Assembly: GCF_019923725.1 (NCBI RefSeq)
Contig: NZ_JAHXRI010000006.1
Location: 687,696-751,695, forward strand
DNA length: 64,000 nucleotides
Direction: 5' to 3'
Source of the DNA: Zwartia hollandica
Lineage (GTDB): Bacteria > Pseudomonadota > Gammaproteobacteria > Burkholderiales > Burkholderiaceae_B
A program made the translations under genes and the position numbers. This document shows positions 16,762-28,904 of this stretch, piece after piece (the stretch's first letter is position 1; each line of letters starts with the position of its first letter). The notes under the pieces were generated by a model. The model was not told where the DNA came from. It did not search any database and saw only the letters and a list, made by a program, of their open reading frames with translations.

Positions 16762-16968
16762 GCGTTCACTTTCACTCCAAGCGCGGTTTGGTTGGATAGC
16801 GTACTTTCCTTACGGGTCTCCCCCAATAGGGTTTGCATGAAGGGATAAAAAAACGCTATACTTATTGAGTTTGCCGGCGAAAGCACTTTCAGCTGAAATT
16901 CAGGTTGATTTGGGTTTAAAGCGTTGTCGCCTGGTTAGTTAAGCGCATACGTTCTGGGGGAATCAAAT

Positions 16969-17400
16969 ATGGGTGCCCTCGAGTCAGAAAAGCTTGAAAT
17001 AACCGCGGCAGATTTAGAGCGGATTAACCAACGCTCGCGCTTGGAGCTCGTGCAAATCGTTAAGGCACAGGCTTTACTGGGTTTAGTCGTGGCCAGTCTG
17101 GCATGGTTGATCGCAGGCGTAGATGCGGGGTTGTCGGCTTTGGCAGGTGCGGGTACGTATTTTGTACCCAACGCTATTTTTGCGTTGCGTTTATACGTCG
17201 CAACGTTTCGTCCAGGGGGCTCAGGCCCAGTTCTTTTCCTGATTGGCGAAATGTTGAAGGTAGGCGCGGCGGTTGGTTTGTTGTGGGTTGTGGCCCAAGT
17301 GGGTGGTGATCGCGTTCAGTGGCTGGCGGTATTGGTCGGGCTGATCGCAGTGCTCAAAGGCTACGTCTTAATGTTGATGTTCGGGCGTGCCCGAATCTAG
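16969..17400 (+). CDS. atpI: ATP synthase protein I
   Basis: The 143-residue membrane protein has a soluble N-terminus and about four hydrophobic segments (LLGLVVASLAWLIAGVDAG, then AGTYFVPNAIFALRLYV, VGLLWVVAQ and WLAVLVGLIAVLKGYVLM). AtpI assists assembly of the c-ring and is not part of the finished enzyme. As usual it is the first gene of the atp operon, and the roughly 200 bases upstream should hold the operon promoter, although no clear consensus was picked out. Confidence 0.9.
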   Translation: MGALESEKLEITAADLERINQRSRLELVQIVKAQALLGLVVASLAWLIAGVDAGLSALAGAGTYFVPNAIFALRLYVATFRPGGSGPVLFLIGEMLKVGAAVGLLWVVAQVGGDRVQWLAVLVGLIAVLKGYVLMLMFGRARI

Positions 17401-17443
17401 TTTGATCTGTCGAATCTTTTACTGAATTTTTTAGAGATTTATC

Positions 17444-18322
17444 ATGGCCGCTGCCGCCGACGCATCTCCTCAAGCCGCATATATTCAGCACCACTTGGTG
17501 CACAACAATAATATCGGCAAAAAACAGGATCTGATCGCGAATTTCGACGTAATCAACTATGACTCCATTTTTTGGGCATTGGTTACCGGATTCATCGCGA
17601 TTTTGTTTATGTGGTTAGCCGCGCGACGCGCCACCGCCGGCGTTCCTGGTCGGTTGCAGGCTTTCGTTGAGATGTTGGTTGACATGGTAGACCAGCAGGC
17701 CCGTAGCATCGTTCCAAGTGAAGAAACACGGAAGTTTGTGGCACCGCTTGCGATGACCGTTTTTCTGTGGATTGTGCTGATGAACGCGTTGGACTTGATT
17801 CCAGTCGATTTGGCTCACGTCATTTTTCACGCAATTGGTCTGGGTGATGTGGGCGGTCCCTTGCATTACCACCGTATATTGCCGACCGCCGACTTAAATG
17901 TCCCGATGGGCATGTCGATGGGTGTCCTGCTCTTGATGCTGTACTACGGAATCAAGATTAAGCATCCTGGCGGCTTCGTCAAAGAGCTTTTCACTGCACC
18001 ATTTCACGCTCATGGCTTCGCTGCCGTGTTGCTTGCACCGGCTAACTTTTTATTGAACCTGGTTGAATACGCGGCCAAGTCAGTTTCGCTCGGTATGCGA
18101 TTGTTCGGCAACATGTTTGCCGGTGAACTCGTGTTCATGCTGATCGCGCTGCTGGGTGGTGCATGGACAGGCTTTAATGCCATGAGTATCGGTTTAGGAG
18201 TTGGCCATATCTTGGCTGGTTCAGTTTGGGCGATCTTTCATATTTTGATCGTGTTGCTTCAAGCATTTATTTTCATGATGCTGACCCTTGTGTATATCGG
18301 TCAGGCTCACGAAGGGCACTAA
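17444..18322 (+). CDS. atpB: ATP synthase subunit a
   Basis: The 292-residue membrane subunit forms the proton half-channels against the c-ring. The essential Arg lies in [16 protein letters not shown], and the C-terminal helices include [20 protein letters not shown]. The long N-terminus and [17 protein letters not shown]-like region are normal for proteobacteria. It follows atpI by 43 bases in the operon. Confidence 0.98.
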   Translation: MAAAADASPQAAYIQHHLVHNNNIGKKQDLIANFDVINYDSIFWALVTGFIAILFMWLAARRATAGVPGRLQAFVEMLVDMVDQQARSIVPSEETRKFVAPLAMTVFLWIVLMNALDLIPVDLAHVIFHAIGLGDVGGPLHYHRILPTADLNVPMGMSMGVLLLMLYYGIKIKHPGGFVKELFTAPFHAHGFAAVLLAPANFLLNLVEYAAKSVSLGMRLFGNMFAGELVFMLIALLGGAWTGFNAMSIGLGVGHILAGSVWAIFHILIVLLQAFIFMMLTLVYIGQAHEGH

Positions 18323-18411
18323 TGTTTCGCACCCGAGGCTTTGTTCGCTTCGGTTGCAGGCAGGTTTATGTAGCAGTTTGTGGTTAAATTTTTGTTTTTT
18401 TAAATTTTTGA

Positions 18412-18678
<267 letters not shown>

Positions 18679-18689
18679 ATTGCTCGGGG

Positions 18690-18737
18690 GCTCGCGCCTT
18701 CGGGGGCGAGCAAAGATGCCGCAGCGGCTGTTCCGCT
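18690..18737 (+). promoter_or_regulatory. Hairpins between atpE and atpF
   Basis: Just after the atpE stop, GCTCGC-G-CC pairs with GG-G-GCGAGC around a TTCG tetraloop (18690-18711). A second stem AGCGG/CCGCT lies at 18723-18737. Neither has a T-run, so they are unlikely to stop transcription fully. They could stabilise the atpE message or slow read-through, matching the excess of subunit c needed over other subunits. Confidence 0.5.
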
Positions 18738-18805
18738 GACGGCTTATGGATCCAGCTTCGTGGGGCTAATGCCTACAAAGCTTAAGATGTAATAGGGAAA
18801 CGACC

Positions 18806-19276
18806 GTGAATCTGAACGCGACGATCTTTTTCCAGATGATCGTGTTCTTTGTTCTAGCTTGGGTCACGATGAAGTTCATCTGGCCTCCGCTGACAAAGGC
18901 AATCGACGAGCGACGCCAAAAAATCGCTGAAGGCTTGGCTGCTGCCGAAAAAGGCAAGACAGACCTCGCACAAGCACAGGCTCGTATCGGCTCGATCGAG
19001 GCATCTGCGAAAGCCGACCTGCATGCCCGTATGACGGACGCTGAAAAACATGCTGCTCAAATTGTTGAGCAAGCTCGTGCCGAAGGCGAAAGCGAGCGCG
19101 CACGCATTGTTGCTCAAGCGAAACAAGATGCTGCACAAGAAGTTCAACGTGCGCGTGATGCGCTGCGTGACGATGTGGCAAATCTGGCCGTTAAAGGTGC
19201 TGAGCAGATCCTCAAGCGCGAAGTAGATGCTCGCGCCCACGCCGAGTTGCTCACGCAACTTAAGGCACAGCTCTAA
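18806..19276 (+). CDS. atpF: ATP synthase subunit b
   Basis: The 156-residue stator subunit has one N-terminal membrane helix ([20 protein letters not shown]), the Pro kink, and then a long charged, Ala-rich coiled coil to the end. It links the membrane a-subunit to F1. Length matches the short proteobacterial form. The gene follows a 127-base structured gap after atpE. Confidence 0.98.
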   Translation: MNLNATIFFQMIVFFVLAWVTMKFIWPPLTKAIDERRQKIAEGLAAAEKGKTDLAQAQARIGSIEASAKADLHARMTDAEKHAAQIVEQARAEGESERARIVAQAKQDAAQEVQRARDALRDDVANLAVKGAEQILKREVDARAHAELLTQLKAQL

Positions 19277-19293
19277 TCCCCGAGGTCGACATC

Positions 19294-19833
19294 ATGGCAG
19301 AACTTTCAACCGTTGCCCGGCCTTACGCGGAAGCGTTATTCGCTGTCGCGAAGCAGGATAAGGCAGGTCTACCGGCTTGGGCTGAGCAGGTTCAACAGCT
19401 GGCCGATATCGTAGCGATCGAAGATGTGCGTGTTGCGATGGCAGACCCTCGGCTTGAAGATGCGCAGCGCGCCAGTATTTTTCTTGGGCTCGTAAAGCCC
19501 GAGGCCTCTGCTGCAATGCAAAGTTTTGTGACCTTATTGGTTGCGAATGATCGTCTAAGCTTGTTGCCTTTTGTCGCTGAGCAGTTCCATGCGTTGAAAG
19601 ATGAGGCTGAAGGTGTTGCGCAAGCCGACATTACCAGTGCATTCCCGATGTCTGAACAGCAAGTTGCCGAGCTGGTAAAGCTGCTCGAACCCAAGTTCGG
19701 ACTCAAATTAAAGCCCCACGTGAAAACTGATGCTTCCCTGATCGGCGGTGTGCGCGTTCAGGTGGGTGATCACGTGCTCGATACATCCGTGCAAGCCCAG
19801 TTGGTCCGCATGCGCGACAAGTTGGTGGCATAG
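19294..19833 (+). CDS. atpH: ATP synthase subunit delta
   Basis: The 179-residue peripheral stator subunit binds the top of the alpha3-beta3 head and the end of subunit b. It starts with the family-typical [14 protein letters not shown] and ends with [19 protein letters not shown], the conserved C-terminal signature. It lies between atpF and atpA with short gaps. Confidence 0.97.
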   Translation: MAELSTVARPYAEALFAVAKQDKAGLPAWAEQVQQLADIVAIEDVRVAMADPRLEDAQRASIFLGLVKPEASAAMQSFVTLLVANDRLSLLPFVAEQFHALKDEAEGVAQADITSAFPMSEQQVAELVKLLEPKFGLKLKPHVKTDASLIGGVRVQVGDHVLDTSVQAQLVRMRDKLVA

Positions 19834-19864
19834 CGCCAATCTACAAGATTCCAGGAGTCTGAAC

Positions 19865-21406
19865 ATGCAACTCAATCCGTCAGAGATTAGCGAACTACTT
19901 AAGAACCGCATCGCGGGTCTGGGTACATCGTCCGATATTCGTACGCAGGGCACGGTTGTTTCCGTGACCGACGGCATTACCCGTATTCACGGTCTGTCTG
20001 ACGTGATGCAAGGTGAAATGCTTGAGTTTCCCAATAATGTGTTCGGTCTGGCACTGAACCTCGAGCGCGACTCCGTTGGCGCCGTTATTTTGGGTGACTA
20101 CACGGGCGTTTCTGAAGGCGACGCTGTTAAAGCAACAGGTCGTATTCTAGAAGTGCCCGTTGGTCCCGAGCTGCTCGGTCGCGTTGTGAACGCGTTGGGT
20201 GTGCCTATTGATGGAAAAGGCCCAGTCAATGCCAAGCAAACTGACATTATCGAAAAAGTAGCGCCTGGCGTTATTGCCCGCCAGTCCGTGTCACAACCGC
20301 TGCAAACTGGTTTGAAGTCGATTGACTCGATGGTTCCAGTTGGTCGTGGTCAGCGCGAACTGATCATTGGTGACCGCCAGACAGGTAAAACGGCTGTTGC
20401 GGTAGACGCCATCATCAACCAAAAGGGCAAGGGCGTTAAGTGCGTCTATGTCGCGATTGGCCAAAAAGCTTCGACAATCAACAACGTGTTGCGCAAACTC
20501 GAAGAGTTTGGCGCAATGGAATACACCATCATCGTTGCTGCCGCTGCCTCTGACTCGGCTGCGATGCAGTACTTGTCAGCTTACGCTGGCTGCACGATGG
20601 GTGAGTACTTCCGCGACCGCGGCGAAGACGCTCTGATCGTATACGACGACTTGACCAAGCAAGCTATTGCTTACCGTCAGGTTTCATTGCTCTTGCGACG
20701 CCCACCAGGTCGCGAAGCATATCCTGGTGATGTGTTCTATCTCCACTCACGTCTGCTCGAGCGTGCTGCTCGCGTGAACGAAGCCTACGTTGAGAAATTC
20801 ACAAACGGCGCAGTGAAGGGCAAGACAGGCTCCTTGACAGCATTGCCGATCATTGAAACACAGGCGGGTGACGTATCGGCCTTCGTGCCAACGAACGTGA
20901 TTTCGATTACCGACGGTCAGATCTTTCTTGAGACAGACTTGTTCAACGCCGGTGTGCGTCCTGCTATTAACGCAGGTATCTCGGTGTCACGAGTCGGTGG
21001 TGCGGCACAGACCAAGATCATCAAGAAATTGTCCGGTGGTATTCGTACCGACTTGGCGCAGTATCGCGAACTTGCTGCCTTCGCACAGTTTGCTTCCGAC
21101 CTAGACGATGCAACGCGTCGTCAGCTTGAGCGCGGCAAGCGTGTGGTTGAGCTGCTTAAGCAACCGCAGTACCAACCGTTGCAAGTTTGGGAATTGGGCG
21201 TGATCCTGTTTGCCGTGAACAACGGTTACCTGGATGACGTTGAAGTCTCGAGCGTGCTGCCATTTGAGAAGGGCATCAAAGACTATCTCAAGTCCAAGCA
21301 TGCAGGCATGATCGAACGCATCGAAAGCAGCAAAGAACTCTCCAAAGATGACGAAGCAGAATTAGTCAAAGCATTGGTGGAGTTCAAGAAGCACGGTACG
21401 TTCTAA
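19865..21406 (+). CDS. atpA: ATP synthase subunit alpha
   Basis: The 513-residue regulatory nucleotide-binding subunit of F1 carries the P-loop GDRQTGKTA near residue 170. Downstream is the conserved [18 protein letters not shown] signature with its essential Arg. The ATG at 19865 is chosen because the family begins MQLNPSEIS(E) and AGGAG precedes it; the open frame extending into atpH is not translated. Spacing to atpH is 31 bases. Confidence 0.98.
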   Translation: MQLNPSEISELLKNRIAGLGTSSDIRTQGTVVSVTDGITRIHGLSDVMQGEMLEFPNNVFGLALNLERDSVGAVILGDYTGVSEGDAVKATGRILEVPVGPELLGRVVNALGVPIDGKGPVNAKQTDIIEKVAPGVIARQSVSQPLQTGLKSIDSMVPVGRGQRELIIGDRQTGKTAVAVDAIINQKGKGVKCVYVAIGQKASTINNVLRKLEEFGAMEYTIIVAAAASDSAAMQYLSAYAGCTMGEYFRDRGEDALIVYDDLTKQAIAYRQVSLLLRRPPGREAYPGDVFYLHSRLLERAARVNEAYVEKFTNGAVKGKTGSLTALPIIETQAGDVSAFVPTNVISITDGQIFLETDLFNAGVRPAINAGISVSRVGGAAQTKIIKKLSGGIRTDLAQYRELAAFAQFASDLDDATRRQLERGKRVVELLKQPQYQPLQVWELGVILFAVNNGYLDDVEVSSVLPFEKGIKDYLKSKHAGMIERIESSKELSKDDEAELVKALVEFKKHGTF

Positions 21407-21498
21407 GCAACCCGCTATAGCGCGGATTGGGTGCAAGCCTGATCTGCGACACAGCAGATGGTCTGAAACCTGTAAACAGGTCTGACACAGGAAGCGAA

Positions 21499-22407
21499 AT
21501 GGCAGGAATTAAGGAAATTCGAACCAAGATCAAGAGCGTGCAAAACACGCGCAAGATCACAAAGGCTATGGAAATGGTAGCCGCCTCCAAAATGCGCAAA
21601 GCGCAGGAAAGGATGCGTGCTGGTCGTCCGTATGCCACCAAAGTCTACGAGATGGCTAGCCACATGATGGAAGCCAATCCTGAATACACGCATCCTTTTC
21701 TGATTGAGCGCACTGGGCTCAAGGCGGTGGGGATTGTTGTGGTTTCAACCGATAAAGGACTTTGCGGCGGCCTCAATACAAACATTATGCGTTTGGTGCT
21801 CAATCGCATGCGTGAGTTCAACGACAAAAATATCAAGACGCAGTTCACTGCACTGGGCAATAAAGGCTTGGGTGTATTGACGCGTATCGATGCAAATGTT
21901 GTTTCTCAAGAGATCGGTCTTGGTGATAAGCCTGAGCTCGATCGTTTGGTGGGCGCCATTAAAGTGCAGCTAGACGACTATTTGGCTGGACGCGTGGACG
22001 CGGTCTATATCGCGACTAACCGGTTCATCAATACGATGAAGCAAGAAGCAACGTTTACACGACTGTTGCCTTTGCCCGGCAAACTTGTCGACCCGTATCA
22101 AGCATCTTCTGCCGATAACGAAGAGAAAGAAAGCGTTACGGCAGAGCATGGTTGGGATTACCTCTACGAGCCTGATGCTCAAACTGTTATCGACGAGTTG
22201 TTGCAGCGTTATGTCGAAGGTTTGGTGTATCAGTGTGTCGCAGAAAATATGGCCTCTGAGCAGTCGGCCCGCATGGTTGCGATGAAGGCAGCCTCGGACA
22301 ATGCGAAGAAGGTGATTGGTGACCTGCAACTCGTCTATAACAAGACGCGTCAGGCTGCCATTACCAAAGAAATTTCGGAAATCGTAGGGGGCGCCGCGGC
22401 GGTCTAA
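21499..22407 (+). CDS. atpG: ATP synthase subunit gamma
   Basis: The 302-residue central rotor shaft begins with the conserved [17 protein letters not shown] coiled-coil region and [17 protein letters not shown]. It ends with the complementary helix [20 protein letters not shown] ahead of [11 protein letters not shown], the C-terminal signature. The ATG at 21499 was chosen over an upstream one because the family starts here and AGGAAGCG lies just before it. Confidence 0.98.
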   Translation: MAGIKEIRTKIKSVQNTRKITKAMEMVAASKMRKAQERMRAGRPYATKVYEMASHMMEANPEYTHPFLIERTGLKAVGIVVVSTDKGLCGGLNTNIMRLVLNRMREFNDKNIKTQFTALGNKGLGVLTRIDANVVSQEIGLGDKPELDRLVGAIKVQLDDYLAGRVDAVYIATNRFINTMKQEATFTRLLPLPGKLVDPYQASSADNEEKESVTAEHGWDYLYEPDAQTVIDELLQRYVEGLVYQCVAENMASEQSARMVAMKAASDNAKKVIGDLQLVYNKTRQAAITKEISEIVGGAAAV

Positions 22408-22452
22408 TTTCTAGACAGCCCAACGGTTTCCCATTAGACAGTTATCAAGTAA

Positions 22453-23862
<1,410 letters not shown>

Positions 23863-23871
23863 GGATTTGTT

Positions 23872-24297
23872 ATGGCTACGGTCCAAGTAGACGTTGTTAG
23901 CGCCGAAAGATCGCTTTATTCAGGCGTGGCAAAGTTTGTGGTGCTCCCAGGTGAGTCGGGTGAGCTGGGTATCATGCCCGGACACACCCCGCTTATCTCG
24001 CGGATTCGTCCTGGTCTGGTTCGTATCGTTTTAGAAGATGGTACGGAAGAGAGCATTTTTGTGGCGGGCGGTTTGTTAGAGGTTCAACCTCGACACATCA
24101 CTGTATTGTCTGACACAGCAATCCGCGGCGGTGAACTCGACGCCGAGAAAGCTGAAGCGGCACGTCAAGCTGCTCAAGAGGCTCTTGCGAACGCCAAAGA
24201 CAAGGCTGATATCGATGCGATGCAAGCCGAGTTGGATATGTTGGTTGCTCAGGCGTCTGCTGCGCGTCGCATTCGGGAAATCACGAACAAGCACTAG
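23872..24297 (+). CDS. atpC: ATP synthase subunit epsilon
   Basis: The 141-residue subunit has the N-terminal beta sandwich ([15 protein letters not shown], then [17 protein letters not shown]) and a C-terminal helical hairpin that can inhibit ATP hydrolysis. It starts nine bases after atpD and ends the operon, followed by a strong terminator. Confidence 0.97.
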   Translation: MATVQVDVVSAERSLYSGVAKFVVLPGESGELGIMPGHTPLISRIRPGLVRIVLEDGTEESIFVAGGLLEVQPRHITVLSDTAIRGGELDAEKAEAARQAAQEALANAKDKADIDAMQAELDMLVAQASAARRIREITNKH

Positions 24298-24324
24298 TCT
24301 TATCTCTGTGTTGTTCGTGTAAAG

Positions 24325-24352
24325 AGCGCGCCAGAATTTGGCGCGCTTTTTA
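24325..24352 (+). terminator. Terminator of the atp operon
   Basis: The perfect stem AGCGCGCCA/TGGCGCGCT with a five-base loop GAATT is followed directly by TTTTATTTAT, a textbook intrinsic terminator 28 bases after the atpC stop codon. Confidence 0.92.
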
Positions 24353-24461
24353 TTTATGTTTGATTGAGTGACGCCCTGTGGCAATCCCGCATGCGTGAAT
24401 TCCGAATGTTCGGAATGCAGTCAACGCTCTAGCCTTACGCTTTTGCTCGGAGCGTAGAGAG

Positions 24462-25322
24462 ATGCGGCAACAAATTGATTGTGCGGTGCTGGTGTTGGAG
24501 GCGCATGCGACTTGGATGCCGCAGACGCTTGAGGTTGCTCAAGCGGGGCTTGCAAGGGTAAGGTTGCACCACCTAGACTGGGAAGCGGGTCAGGATCTTG
24601 AGGTTGCCGAAGATCAGTTGATTCACCTGCCTGTGCATGCGATTGCACAGGCGAGCGTCAGCTTAAGAAGGTTTGATGTATGCCTGTTGCCGGTGTCGAT
24701 TGACAGTCTGGGGTGGACCCGTCAGGCATTAGCTGCCATTCCTCGCGGTCCGTTTTTACCGATCGTTGGAATTTTTCGTGATCTGAAATCGGCAGCGATG
24801 CAAGACTTGCTTGAATTAGGTCTTGCAGATTTTGTGAGGCTACCGCTATGTCCCGACGAGTTTCGTGCGCGGCTACTGGCGACTGTAGCGCGCGTGCCTC
24901 GCATGGGCTCTTTGCGTGAATCTGATCATCCTGGTCAGGCCGCATGGTTACAGGCGATTGGAATACTACCTGCAATAGAGCACGCCTCGGTGCGTCCCAC
25001 AAGCATGCCCGAGCCACCAAAATTTATGCCTCGACGCAATTTGGGGGGCAGGCCGATTCGCACTGCAGTGCAGAGACATGCTACGGAGTCTGGACAAAAT
25101 TTGAATACACCTTCTTTGCTTGCCGCGACACGCTCGTTTCGCGATGCCAAAGCAGCCTTAATCGAGCGGTTTGAAAAAGATTATCTTGAGCGAGCACTGG
25201 AGAGAGCTCAGGGCAACATCGCGATGGCAGCTCGTGCATCAAACAAGCACCGGCGCGCATTTTGGGCCCTGATGCGTAAGTATGAAATTGACGCGGAACA
25301 GTATCGAGTCGAAGACCTGTGA
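24462..25322 (+). CDS. Orphan regulator: receiver-like domain plus Fis-type HTH
   Basis: This 286-residue protein was not recognised as a named family. Its middle (RRFDVCLLPVSID, then PFLPIVGIFRDLKSAAMQDL and LGLADFVRLPLCPDEFRARL) follows the later half of a response-regulator receiver fold, but the acidic phosphorylation pocket is not evident. The C-terminus, FEKDYLERALERAQGNIAMA then ARASNKHRRAFWALMRKY, is a Fis/NtrC-type DNA-binding domain. No sigma-54 AAA+ ATPase domain lies between them. It would be a cytoplasmic regulator with an unknown signal. It sits alone between the atp terminator and hemE, with no sensor kinase nearby. Confidence 0.75.
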   Translation: MRQQIDCAVLVLEAHATWMPQTLEVAQAGLARVRLHHLDWEAGQDLEVAEDQLIHLPVHAIAQASVSLRRFDVCLLPVSIDSLGWTRQALAAIPRGPFLPIVGIFRDLKSAAMQDLLELGLADFVRLPLCPDEFRARLLATVARVPRMGSLRESDHPGQAAWLQAIGILPAIEHASVRPTSMPEPPKFMPRRNLGGRPIRTAVQRHATESGQNLNTPSLLAATRSFRDAKAALIERFEKDYLERALERAQGNIAMAARASNKHRRAFWALMRKYEIDAEQYRVEDL

Positions 25323-25394
25323 GAGTAAAATGAAAGCACTTCAGGGCGTGGTTGTGCACCGCCGCAGTTCAATACTTAAAACCAAAGGAAATCT

Positions 25395-26471
25395 GTGTCC
25401 GTCGCACCCTTAAAAAACGATGTGTTTTTACGTAGCCTCTTGCGCGAACCCGTGCCTTACACGCCAACCTGGTTAATGCGCCAAGCTGGTCGTTACCTTC
25501 CTGAGTACAACGCAACACGATCTCGTGCAGGATCCTTTATGGGGCTTGCACAGAATCCAGAATATGCGGCCGAAGTTACGCTGCAGCCACTGGAGCGGTA
25601 TCCCTTAGATGCGGCCATATTGTTCTCTGATATTTTGACCGTACCTGATGCAATGGGTTTAGGTCTCTCGTTTGCTCAGGGCGAGGGACCGCGTTTTGCG
25701 CATCCCGTGCGCACTGAAGCAGATGTAGCCAAGCTTGCTGTGCCAGACTTAGAAAAATTGCGCTATGTATTTGATGCCGTTGGACTTATTCGCAAGCAAT
25801 TGAATGGCCGAGTGCCGCTGATCGGGTTTGCCGGCAGTCCCTTTACGGTTGCGTGTTACATGGTTGAGGGTAAAGGTAGTGATGACTATCGACTGATTAA
25901 AGGCATGCTCTATGCGCGCCCCGACTTGCTGCACAGAATTCTAGATATCAACGCCCAAACGACCGCGCAGTATTTGAATGCGCAAATTGAAGCCGGCGCT
26001 CAAGCAGTCATGATTTTTGACAGTTGGGGTGGTGTGCTGGCTGATGGCCTGTTCCAGCAGTTTTCCTTGCAGTACACGCAACGGGTCGTTGCCGCCCTGA
26101 AGCGCGAGCGCGAAGGGCGCCGGGTGCCTGTCATTGTGTTCACGAAAGGTGGCGGTCAGTGGCTCGAGTCAATCGCAGCGTGCGGTGCAGACGCAGTAGG
26201 CTTGGATTGGACTGTTGACCTTGCAGCGGCACGTCGCCGGGTGACTGACTCCGTTGCCTTTCAAGGAAACCTTGATCCCATTGCCCTCTTTGGTGGTGAG
26301 CAGGCAATTCGTGCCGAAGTGCGCCGAGTCCTCGATGCTTTCGGACCCGTGAAGCAAGGCGGACATGTCTTTAATTTGGGACACGGGATCTCACAATTCA
26401 CGCCACCCGAAGCTGTTCAAGCGCTAGTTGAAGAGGTTCGTTTGTATAGCCCTAGATTTCATGCGGTATAA
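25395..26471 (+). CDS. hemE: Uroporphyrinogen decarboxylase
   Basis: The 358-residue enzyme removes four carboxyl groups from uroporphyrinogen III to give coproporphyrinogen III in haem synthesis. The conserved N-terminal signature [15 protein letters not shown] and the [17 protein letters not shown] motif are present, as is the C-terminal HVFNLGHGI. The start is GTG with AAAGGAA ahead of it. It lies 72 bases downstream of the orphan regulator. A weak hairpin without a T-run follows it. Confidence 0.97.
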   Translation: MSVAPLKNDVFLRSLLREPVPYTPTWLMRQAGRYLPEYNATRSRAGSFMGLAQNPEYAAEVTLQPLERYPLDAAILFSDILTVPDAMGLGLSFAQGEGPRFAHPVRTEADVAKLAVPDLEKLRYVFDAVGLIRKQLNGRVPLIGFAGSPFTVACYMVEGKGSDDYRLIKGMLYARPDLLHRILDINAQTTAQYLNAQIEAGAQAVMIFDSWGGVLADGLFQQFSLQYTQRVVAALKREREGRRVPVIVFTKGGGQWLESIAACGADAVGLDWTVDLAAARRRVTDSVAFQGNLDPIALFGGEQAIRAEVRRVLDAFGPVKQGGHVFNLGHGISQFTPPEAVQALVEEVRLYSPRFHAV

Positions 26472-26834
26472 GCCAAAAAGCCGAGTATTTATGCGGCTTA
26501 TCGAGGCAAATTGCTTGAAAAGCTAGATCGAATAAAGGTAGTTGTGCACAAATATTGGGCAAGCCGGGAAACCCCGCACATTACAAACCTAATTCTCCGA
26601 TGATTATGTAAGTCACTGATTTATATTGTTTAAATCAATTTTAATCGCTTGGTTGACAAATAATTACACGTAGAGTGCGAGGTTTTGTTGCTTCACTAAC
26701 GTATGTTTTCCCCAAAGTTATCCACATGCCTCTGTCGTTTTGAGTTGAACTCATTTCTGTTCAGCGTTTTAGCTCAATATTACAGAAACCACATTAAGTT
26801 GATGTCAGTTTTGTGTCATGAAACATAAGGAAAG
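26472..26834. other. hemE-priA intergenic region with a DnaA box
   Basis: This AT-rich 363-base gap holds no gene. It contains one perfect DnaA-box consensus, TTATCCACA (26718-26726), preceded by CCCCAAAG. A weak stem AAGCCG/CGGCTT sits just after hemE. No cluster of further boxes, no dnaA or gyrB neighbour and no obvious AT-unwinding element with repeats were seen, so an origin is not claimed. The priA promoter should lie in the right-hand part. Confidence 0.55.
26718..26726 (+). promoter_or_regulatory. DnaA box upstream of priA
   Basis: TTATCCACA matches the strong DnaA-box consensus exactly and lies 109 bases before the priA start. A single site may arise by chance, but it is placed in the control region of a replication-restart gene, so DnaA-dependent regulation of priA is possible. 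Confidence 0.45.
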
Positions 26835-28895
26835 ATGAGGCCTGTAACAAACTGGGTGAGCGTCGTACTTGACCTGCCTTTAGGGGGGCCGTTCGACTAT
26901 CGTGCCACAACAGCCGTTGCTGTGGGTGATCGCGTGATTGTCCCTTTTGGGCATCGCAAGATGATTGGAGTTGTTGTGGACCTCCCTAGTGAGCCTAGCT
27001 ACGATCCGGCCCTCGTTAAGGATGTTGAGCTGGTTTTGCAAGATATTGCTCCATTGAGTCAAAGCTGGATTAAGTTCGCACGCTTCGCGGCTGAGTACTA
27101 TCAACGCCCCCTCGGCGAAGTTATCTTGCCAGCTTTGCCTTCGCCGCTTCGAAGCTTGGCGGCTTATCAAGGTAAGCGTGCCGCAGGCGGGCCGGTTGCT
27201 CGCTTGGATAAGCGACGTAAGGCAGCGCAAAGCGAGGCTATGCAGAGCGTTGTCCCAACCCTTAGTACGGGACAACAGGCGGCAGTTGACGCCATCGGAG
27301 CTTCTGAAGGTTTCAAGGCATTTTTATTGTTTGGTGTGACAGGCAGTGGTAAGACAGAGGTGTATTTGCATGCCGCAGCGCAAGCGCTCGCTCGCGGGCG
27401 GCGCGTACTCATGTTGGTTCCAGAAATAAATCTAACCCCCCAGTTTGAACAGTCTTTACGTGCACGACTCGAGCCTGTCGCGGGTCCAGAGGGTGTTGCG
27501 GTCTTGCACAGTGCCTTGTCTGATGGTGAGCGCCTGCGCGCCTGGTTAAGCGTACAGCGCGGACAGGCAAGGATTATTTTAGGTACACGTTTGTCGATCT
27601 TTGCACCGATCGACGACTTGGGTTTACTCGTTGTGGACGAAGAGCATGATGCATCCTATAAGCAGCAAGATGGTTTGCGCTACTCTGCCCGTGACTTGGC
27701 GGTGTGGCGTGCCCACGACCTAAACATACCGATCGTACTGGGTTCGGCCACGCCGTCGCTTGAAAGCTGGGTAAACACGCAAAAGAAGCATTACCAGCGG
27801 CTAGATCTACCGGATCGAGCGCGCGAGGTAACGCTGCCAACGGTGCGCTTGGTGGATACACGTCGCCTCCAAATGGAGCACGGGCTGTCCCCTCACTTAA
27901 TCACAGCAATGCGTGAGCGGTTGGCAAATAAGGAACAGGTTCTGATTTTTTTAAATCGGCGTGGTTATGCACCTGCGTTGCATTGCAACTCTTGCGGATG
28001 GGTGAGTCAGTGCTCACGTTGCACCACGTTCACGGTATTGCATCGTGCCCATCAAGGGCGCCATCAACTCCATTGTCACCACTGTGGCTTTCAACAGCGT
28101 GTGCCAAAGGCTTGCCCCGAGTGTGGTGATCAAGACATGCAGCCAATGGGGCGCGGTACGCAGCGGATTGAAGAACATCTTGCAGAGTTATTCCCAGAGG
28201 CGCGGGTGCTGCGTATCGATGCTGACAGCACGCGAAAAAAAGGAAGTGCGCAGGCGTTATTTGCGAGTGTGCACGCTGGTGAGGTTGATATTTTGGTGGG
28301 TACACAAATGGTAGCCAAAGGTCACGACTTCGCCAACCTAGGCTTGGTGGGAGTGTTGAATGCGGATGCGATGTTGTTCTCGCAAGATTTCCGTGCACCT
28401 GAACGACTCTTTGCTCAGTTGATGCAGGTTTCAGGGCGCGCTGGTCGGCACTCTGGTCACGGAGAGGTCATTGTGCAAACCGGCTACCCTGAGCAAGCAG
28501 TCTACCAAGCGCTCTTGAAGCATGACTACACGGGTTTTGCACAACACACGATCCGAGAGCGCGAGGCCGCCGCATTGCCGCCGTTCTCTCATCAGGCGCT
28601 GTTGAGTGCCGAGGCGCGCGAACTTCAAACCACCCTAGATTTTCTCACCACAGCGCGAGATATCGCAACGACCCTGGCGACACAGTTGGGAAGCGCAGAG
28701 GTGATCACCCTGTATGATCCTGTACCGTTGCGGATCGTGCGCGTCGACAATATGTGTCGCGCACAATTGCTTGTAGAGAGCACACATCGCCCAGCGATGC
28801 AGCAGTTGCTTCGTCATTGGATCGCTGAATTGAATCAAGACCCTAGCGCGCGACGTTTGAATTGGCAACTTGAAGTTGATCCGCTAGAAATTTAA
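26835..28895 (+). CDS. priA: Primosomal protein N' (replication restart helicase)
   Basis: The 686-residue 3'-5' helicase recognises stalled forks and reloads the replicative helicase. Walker A is GVTGSGKTEVYLH near residue 170, Walker B is VVDEEHDASYK, and LGSATPSLESW is the next helicase motif. Two zinc-binding Cys clusters (CNSCGWVSQCSRC and HCHHCGF...CPECGDQ) sit near residues 385-430. AAGGAAAG precedes the ATG. The helicase gene rep follows within ten bases. Confidence 0.97.
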   Translation: MRPVTNWVSVVLDLPLGGPFDYRATTAVAVGDRVIVPFGHRKMIGVVVDLPSEPSYDPALVKDVELVLQDIAPLSQSWIKFARFAAEYYQRPLGEVILPALPSPLRSLAAYQGKRAAGGPVARLDKRRKAAQSEAMQSVVPTLSTGQQAAVDAIGASEGFKAFLLFGVTGSGKTEVYLHAAAQALARGRRVLMLVPEINLTPQFEQSLRARLEPVAGPEGVAVLHSALSDGERLRAWLSVQRGQARIILGTRLSIFAPIDDLGLLVVDEEHDASYKQQDGLRYSARDLAVWRAHDLNIPIVLGSATPSLESWVNTQKKHYQRLDLPDRAREVTLPTVRLVDTRRLQMEHGLSPHLITAMRERLANKEQVLIFLNRRGYAPALHCNSCGWVSQCSRCTTFTVLHRAHQGRHQLHCHHCGFQQRVPKACPECGDQDMQPMGRGTQRIEEHLAELFPEARVLRIDADSTRKKGSAQALFASVHAGEVDILVGTQMVAKGHDFANLGLVGVLNADAMLFSQDFRAPERLFAQLMQVSGRAGRHSGHGEVIVQTGYPEQAVYQALLKHDYTGFAQHTIREREAAALPPFSHQALLSAEARELQTTLDFLTTARDIATTLATQLGSAEVITLYDPVPLRIVRVDNMCRAQLLVESTHRPAMQQLLRHWIAELNQDPSARRLNWQLEVDPLEI

Positions 28896-28904
28896 TGAAT
28901 CTTG

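Noticed and set aside
26472-26834. Replication origin
   Set aside because: Only one perfect DnaA box was found, with no cluster, no dnaA/dnaN/gyrB neighbours and no clear unwinding repeats.
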